DNA from: Phycisphaerales bacterium
GTDB taxonomy: Bacteria; Planctomycetota; Phycisphaerae; SM23-33
DNA: 9,532 bases
Direction: 5' to 3'
Assembly: GCA_003171235.1 (NCBI GenBank)
Contig: PMYM01000126.1
Location: 1 to 9,532 of the forward strand
Position numbers and translations under genes: made by a program. The first letter of the stretch is position 1; every line of letters begins with the position of its first letter. The notes below the pieces were generated by a model that saw nothing but the letters and a program-made list of their open reading frames with translations, had not been told where the DNA came from and ran no database searches. Positions 6,241 to 9,532 of the stretch are shown piece by piece.

Positions 6241-7305
6241 TTAAACCTTTACCGCAAATCTCTCGCCGGCTTTGAGCTGCAGCAGGAAGGCCGCCAGCAG
6301 GTTGGCCGCCGCCTCCAGGTCCCTCAAATCCAGCATTTCCACGGTGGTGTGCATGTAGCGGTTGGGGACGCTCACCAGGGCGGTGGGAATCCCGCCGTGC
6401 TTGGTGTAGATGGCCAGGGCGTCGGTGCCGCCGGTCACGGAAAAGCTCTCGATTTGCACGCGGATTCTCTTCTGCTTGGCCAGGGCACGCAGCCGCTGGT
6501 GGATGGCCGGGTGGTTCTCCCGCCCCACGCACAGCACCGGGCCGCCGCCCATCTTCACCTCGCCGTGCTGCTTGACGTCGATGCCCGGGGTGTCGGTGGC
6601 GTGGGTGACGTCCACCACGATTGCCGCCTGCGGCTGAATGTTGTACACGTTCATCTGCGCCCCCATCAGCCCGACTTCCTCCTGCACGCTGCTGGCGGCA
6701 TAGACGGCGGCCTTGCACTTGCCCTCCGAGGCCAGTCTCAGCGCCTCCAGCACGGCGAAGGTTCCGGCCCGATTGTCGAAGGCCCGGGCCACGGCCACGT
6801 GGTCGTTGAGCAGCTCGAAATCGTCCACGAAGGTGGCCGGGTCGCCAATGGCCACCAGCTTGCGGGCGGCGGCGGCGTCCTTGACCCCGATATCGATGTA
6901 GCTCTCGTGCAGCTTGGGGGCCTTGGGCTCCTTGTCGCGGTCTTGCAGGTGGATGGCCGGGGCGCCGATAACCCCGCGCACGGTCCCGCCGGCGGCGTGA
7001 ATGTTGACCCGTTTGCCGCGGATCAAGGCCGGGTCCACCCCGCCGATCCGCTGCAGGTAGATAAAGCCCTTCTCGTCGATGTAGCGGACCATCAGCCCGA
7101 TCTCGTCGGCGTGCCCGTCGAGCATGATCTTGGGGTCGCCGCCGGGGTTGAGCACGGCCACGGCGTTGCCGTAGGCGTCGGTTTTCACCTCGTGGGCGAA
7201 GGCCCGGGCGTACTCGCACCAGATCTTCTGGCCCGGCGCTTCGTAGCCGCTGGGCGAGGGGGCATTGAGCAGCTTCCGCAGGAACTCCAAGGACTCTTTG
7301 CGCAT
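6241..7305 (-). CDS. M42 family metallopeptidase (glutamyl/deblocking aminopeptidase type)
   Basis: M42 enzymes are cytoplasmic, co-catalytic dimetal aminopeptidases (FrvX/YsdC/TET type) that form large oligomers and trim peptides from the N-terminus. The 354-residue product has the family length. Predicted metal ligands and catalytic residues are in place: H65 in DGHADEIG, D177 in FDNRAG, E209 (base) and E210 in QEEVG, D232 in VVDVTHA, and H319 in RYMHTTVEM. The PDZ-like insert characteristic of the family would lie roughly between H65 and D177. The ATG at 7305 is chosen over an in-frame ATG at 7359, because GGGAG lies 6 nt upstream and the sequence MRKESLEFLRKLLNAPSPSG fits the conserved N-terminus. 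It diverges from larB. Whether it is a glutamyl, leucyl or deblocking aminopeptidase, or an endoglucanase-annotated member, cannot be told from motifs. Confidence 0.95.
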   Translation of the reverse strand: MRKESLEFLRKLLNAPSPSGYEAPGQKIWCEYARAFAHEVKTDAYGNAVAVLNPGGDPKIMLDGHADEIGLMVRYIDEKGFIYLQRIGGVDPALIRGKRVNIHAAGGTVRGVIGAPAIHLQDRDKEPKAPKLHESYIDIGVKDAAAARKLVAIGDPATFVDDFELLNDHVAVARAFDNRAGTFAVLEALRLASEGKCKAAVYAASSVQEEVGLMGAQMNVYNIQPQAAIVVDVTHATDTPGIDVKQHGEVKMGGGPVLCVGRENHPAIHQRLRALAKQKRIRVQIESFSVTGGTDALAIYTKHGGIPTALVSVPNRYMHTTVEMLDLRDLEAAANLLAAFLLQLKAGERFAVKV

Positions 7306-7330
7306 AACTTTCTCCCAAATATACGCCGAT

Positions 7331-7359
7331 ATGGTATGGCCGGCCGAGAAGGAAAACAA
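7331..7359 (-). promoter_or_regulatory. Candidate promoter of the M42 peptidase gene
   Basis: TTGTTT (7359-7354) and TACCAT (7336-7331) are 17 nt apart on the minus strand. A start near 7324 would leave a leader of about 20 nt with the GGGAG ribosome binding site. Both boxes are weak matches. Confidence 0.3.
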
Positions 7360-7376
7360 TCGTCTGCCGAACGCAA

Positions 7377-7504
7377 GGTTAATCGGTTGATCGGTGAATC
7401 GGTTAATCGGTCAAGTAGATTCCACCTTGAGGTAATTCTCATCCGATTAACCGATCAACTGATTCACCGATTAACCCTCACCTCTAACTTCTCACCTCTT
7501 ACCC
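7377..7504. repeat. Foldback element B made of 8-bp units (M42-larB gap)
   Basis: The left arm (7377-7410) is four octamers in tandem (GGTTAATC, GGTTGATC, GGTGAATC, GGTTAATC) plus GG. The right arm (7443-7476) is 34 nt as well, and its reverse complement has the same outer octamers with the two inner ones swapped in order and slightly changed. The arms are separated by 32 nt. Directly after the right arm come two 14-nt copies beginning CTCACCTCT (7477-7504). The element occupies over half of the divergent intergenic region. Confidence 0.85.
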
Positions 7505-7513
7505 TTCCTGCCG

Positions 7514-7519
7514 TATAAT
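7514..7519 (+). promoter_or_regulatory. Perfect -10 box TATAAT in front of larB
   Basis: TATAAT ends 7 nt before the ATG at 7527, the spacing expected for a transcript that begins at or next to that ATG. No good -35 is seen: the best is TTCTCA at 7489-7494 with a long 19-nt spacer. The region upstream is repeat element B. Confidence 0.45.
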
Positions 7520-7526
7520 GCCTGCC

Positions 7527-8291
7527 ATGAAAGAATCTTCACTGCGAAGTCTGCTAAAAGCCGTGCGGGCGGGCAAGACCGACGTCGACCAGGCCCTGCG
7601 CAGCCTGCGCCACCTGCCCTACGAGGACCTGGGCTTTGCCCGGGTGGACCACCATCGCAGCCTGCGCTGCGGCTTCCCCGAGGTGATCTTCTGCCCGGGC
7701 AAGACCACCCAGCAGGTGGTGACCATATTCGGGCGCCTGGCCCAGGGCGGGGGCAACGTGCTGGCCAGCCGGGCCACACTCGACACCTATCAGTCGGTGC
7801 GGAACGAATTCCCCGCCGCCCGGTACAACGAACTGGGCAGGACCATCACCCTTCGCCAGGTCGAATGCCGCCGGCCGCACGGGCACATCGCCCTGGTGGC
7901 CGCCGGCACCAGCGACCTGTCCGTGGCCGAAGAGGCCCGCGCCACGGCCGAGATCATGGACCAGCGCGTCACCACCCACTACGATGTGGGCGTGGCCGGG
8001 CTGCACCGGCTTTTGGGTTCGGTCAAGCAGTTGCAGCGGGCCCACGTGCTGATCGTGGTGGCGGGCATGGAAGGGGCGCTGGCCAGCGTGGTCGGGGGCA
8101 TGGTGGCCGTGCCGGTCATCGCCGTGCCCACCTCGGTGGGCTACGGGGCCAGTTTCGGCGGCCTGGCGGCGCTGCTGACGATGCTGAATTCATGCGCGGC
8201 CGGGGTGTCGGTGGTCAACATCGACAACGGCTTCGCCGCCGGCTACATTGCCGCCATGATCAACCGCCAGGTCGGGAGAAAAAAAGATTGA
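7527..8291 (+). CDS. larB: LarB, pyridinium-3,5-biscarboxylate mononucleotide synthase
   Basis: LarB carboxylates and hydrolyses nicotinic acid adenine dinucleotide, the first step in making the nickel-pincer nucleotide cofactor of lactate racemase and related enzymes. The 254-residue product has the usual length and the PurE-like C-terminal domain: AAGTSDLSVAEEA (125-137), AGMEGALASVVGG (179-191), IAVPTSVGYG (198-207) and LNSCAAGVSVVNIDNG (220-235). C223 lies where the catalytic Cys of the family lies. No Shine-Dalgarno precedes either ATG (7518 or 7527). A TATAAT overlaps the first, so the second is preferred as a leaderless start. The stop codon is the first bases of foldback element C. 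larC, larE and a lar-type racemase are not in the window, so the use of the cofactor here is unknown. Confidence 0.95.
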   Translation: MKESSLRSLLKAVRAGKTDVDQALRSLRHLPYEDLGFARVDHHRSLRCGFPEVIFCPGKTTQQVVTIFGRLAQGGGNVLASRATLDTYQSVRNEFPAARYNELGRTITLRQVECRRPHGHIALVAAGTSDLSVAEEARATAEIMDQRVTTHYDVGVAGLHRLLGSVKQLQRAHVLIVVAGMEGALASVVGGMVAVPVIAVPTSVGYGASFGGLAALLTMLNSCAAGVSVVNIDNGFAAGYIAAMINRQVGRKKD

Positions 8292-8413
8292 ACCACAAAG
8301 AGCACCAAGAAAGACATGGAAGATGCAGTTTTGAAATAACAGAAGCGGTTCTTGCAGTTAATGATTAATGGCCTTTTGTCTTCTTTGTGGTCTTTGTGCT
8401 CTTTGTGGTTCAA
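8288..8413. repeat. Foldback element C made of 9-bp units (larB-nnrD gap)
   Basis: The ends are perfect 18-nt inverted repeats starting TTGAACCACAAAGAGCAC. The right arm is four 9-nt units (8374-8409), the last three CTTTGTGGT or CTTTGTGCT. The left arm has ACCACAAAG, AGCACCAAG and a degenerate third unit. About 55 bp of unrelated sequence lie between. Translated, the arms give NHKEHK-type peptides, which from memory recur in spurious ORFs of many environmental genomes. The left end overlaps the larB stop codon. No clear target-site duplication was seen. Confidence 0.85.
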
Positions 8414-8440
8414 GCTGTTTTCTCCATTCAGGAGAAAGGG

Positions 8441-9361
8441 ATGCCGGCCGGAACGCAGACAGTCCGCTCGCTGCCGAAGTTGCCCCCCCGCCCCGCCGAC
8501 GCCAACAAGGGCCAGTTCGGCAAGGTGCTGATCGTGGGAGGCTCTTGCGGCATGATCGGCGCCCCGGCCCTGGCGGCCAACGCCTGCCTGCGCGGGGGCG
8601 CGGGCCTGGCCACCGTGGCCGTGCCCCAGCTCATCCAGCAGGCCGTCGCCATTCTCTGCCCCTGCGCCACGTCGGTGAGCCTGGCCTGCCGGGCGGACGG
8701 CGACCCCGCCCCCGCCGCCGTGGGGCAACTCGCCCGCGAGCTTGCCACGCGCGATGTGCTGGCCATCGGCCCGGGCATGGGCTGCGGGCCAGGCGCCATC
8801 AACCTGGTCCGCGCCGCCCTCGGGCAGGATAAGCCCGTGGTAATCGACGCCGACGGCCTGAACAACCTGACGAAGATCGACCGCTGGCACCGGCTCCGCC
8901 GCCCGGCGATGATCCTCACCCCGCACCCGGGCGAGTTGGCGCGCCTGACCGGGCGGAGCATTCCCGACATTCAGGCCGACCGGCTCAATGCCGCCGTCTC
9001 AGCCGCCCGCGACTGGGCCGGGAACGTCGGCCGGGCCGGCGACTCCAAACCGCCACTGGTAATGGTGCTCAAGGGCCAAGGTACGGTCGTGACCGATGGC
9101 CGGCGGGTCTACGTCAACACCACCGGCAACGCCGGCATGGCCACCGGCGGCGCCGGCGACGTGCTGACCGGGCTGATCGCCGCCCTGCTGGGCCAGCGCC
9201 TGGAGTGTTTCGAGGCGGCCTGCCTGGCCGTCTACGTCCACGGCCTGGCCGGCGACCTGGCCGCCCGCAACCTGGGCCAGGTTTCCCTCATCGCCAGCGA
9301 TCTATTGGACTACCTGCCCGCGGCGTTCAAGAGTTGCAAGTCCCTCCGCAAGAGCAAGTAA
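8441..9361 (+). CDS. nnrD: ADP-dependent NAD(P)H-hydrate dehydratase
   Basis: NnrD dehydrates the S form of damaged NAD(P)H (NADHX or NADPHX) back to NAD(P)H using ADP. The 306-residue product is a ribokinase-fold enzyme. It shows KVLIVGGS (28-35), GPGMG (110-114), DADGLN (136-141), TPHPGE (160-165), KGQGTVV (211-217) and the signature NAGMATGGAGDVLTG (230-244) with catalytic D240, then HGLAGD (267-272). It is the stand-alone dehydratase: the NnrE epimerase domain that is often fused in front is absent and not seen in the window. The ATG at 8441 has AGGAG with 6-nt spacing. An in-frame ATG at 8387 would add 18 residues encoded largely by foldback element C and is rejected. It follows larB in the same direction and ends before an intrinsic terminator. 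Confidence 0.96.
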   Translation: MPAGTQTVRSLPKLPPRPADANKGQFGKVLIVGGSCGMIGAPALAANACLRGGAGLATVAVPQLIQQAVAILCPCATSVSLACRADGDPAPAAVGQLARELATRDVLAIGPGMGCGPGAINLVRAALGQDKPVVIDADGLNNLTKIDRWHRLRRPAMILTPHPGELARLTGRSIPDIQADRLNAAVSAARDWAGNVGRAGDSKPPLVMVLKGQGTVVTDGRRVYVNTTGNAGMATGGAGDVLTGLIAALLGQRLECFEAACLAVYVHGLAGDLAARNLGQVSLIASDLLDYLPAAFKSCKSLRKSK

Positions 9362-9403
9362 TTCCGTTTCGCGCGACAGTCACATGCGAAAGAAAAACAA
9401 GAA

Positions 9404-9433
9404 CCCCCGACTTACGTCGGGGGCTATGTTTTT
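9404..9433 (+). terminator. Intrinsic terminator after nnrD
   Basis: CCCCCGAC and GTCGGGGG form an 8-bp perfect stem around a TTAC loop (9404-9423). A T5 tract follows after CTATG (9429-9433). An A-rich stretch precedes it, so it could work in both directions. It lies 42 bp beyond the nnrD stop codon. Confidence 0.85.
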
Positions 9434-9437
9434 CAGA

Positions 9438-9477
9438 GGCGGGTGGCATGGTCACGCTTCTTTTCGCGTGACCATGT
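9438..9477 (+). repeat. Hairpin repeat, copy 2
   Basis: This is a 40-bp unit starting GGCGGGTGGC, with 11-bp perfect arms CATGGTCACGC and GCGTGACCATG around TTCTTTTC. It is identical over all 40 bases to copy 3, which begins 55 bp downstream. Confidence 0.95.
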
Positions 9478-9492
9478 TTAGCCTTCCAACGT

Positions 9493-9532
9493 GGCGGGTG
9501 GCATGGTCACGCTTCTTTTCGCGTGACCATGT
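9493..9532 (+). repeat. Hairpin repeat, copy 3 (reaches the window end)
   Basis: The copy is identical to copy 2 and in direct orientation. The 15-bp spacer between them is unique sequence. More copies may follow outside the window, so an array cannot be excluded. Confidence 0.95.

Noticed and set aside
5966..7318. 450-codon open frame on the minus strand
   Set aside because: It overlaps the M42 peptidase in another frame, is Arg/Gly/Pro-rich low-complexity sequence typical of GC-rich shadow frames, and matches no family.
6205..7518. 437-codon open frame on the plus strand
   Set aside because: It is antisense to the M42 peptidase whose metal ligands are all intact, and its His/Val/Gly-rich composition is that of a shadow.
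8387..8440. N-terminal extension of NnrD
   Set aside because: It is encoded largely by the end of foldback element C, while the ATG at 8441 has a strong ribosome binding site and fits the family length.
9438..9532. Possible CRISPR array
   Set aside because: There are only two direct copies with a 15-bp spacer, the repeat is a long palindrome, a third copy is isolated and inverted elsewhere, and no cas genes are present.

Overview
The window is GC-rich bacterial chromosome that fits a planctomycete, most likely of the Phycisphaerae type. The best clue is a 595-residue secreted protein whose N-terminus carries the LEPR-XLL-like motif LESRQLLS, an export signature typical of Planctomycetes. Hairpin-forming intergenic repeats support this less specifically. 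Gene order otherwise looks like ordinary chromosomal housekeeping. I saw no integrase, transposase, phage gene, CRISPR array, rRNA or tRNA.

Layout. At 1-1055 (minus) lies the N-terminal half of MutS2, cut by the window edge inside its Walker A motif. It diverges from lemA (1179-1748), and the two promoters appear to share one -35 region. lemA is followed by htpX (1842-2768), a common membrane/protease pair. Next comes the LEPR-type surface protein (2878-4665). Convergent to it is an SDR oxidoreductase (4756-5493, minus) with pteridine-reductase features. After a repeat-rich gene-free stretch comes a 58-residue lipoprotein gene (5805-5981, minus) that is too short for ordinary ORF lists but has its own ribosome binding site and a strong intrinsic terminator. 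An M42 family aminopeptidase (6241-7305, minus) lies upstream. Diverging from it are larB (7527-8291), for nickel-pincer cofactor synthesis, and nnrD (8441-9361), for NAD(P)HX repair, followed by an intrinsic terminator and two copies of a hairpin repeat.

The most unusual signal is intergenic. Three foldback elements with unrelated sequences share one architecture: short tandem units of 7, 8 and 9 bp, repeated in one orientation and then in the inverted one. They sit between lemA and htpX, between the M42 gene and larB, and between larB and nnrD. A separate 37-40 bp perfect-arm hairpin repeat occurs three times. No new multi-gene system is evident. The points most worth following are the foldback class, the small repeat-bearing lipoprotein, the apparently leaderless larB and the Asp-Tyr-Lys SDR.
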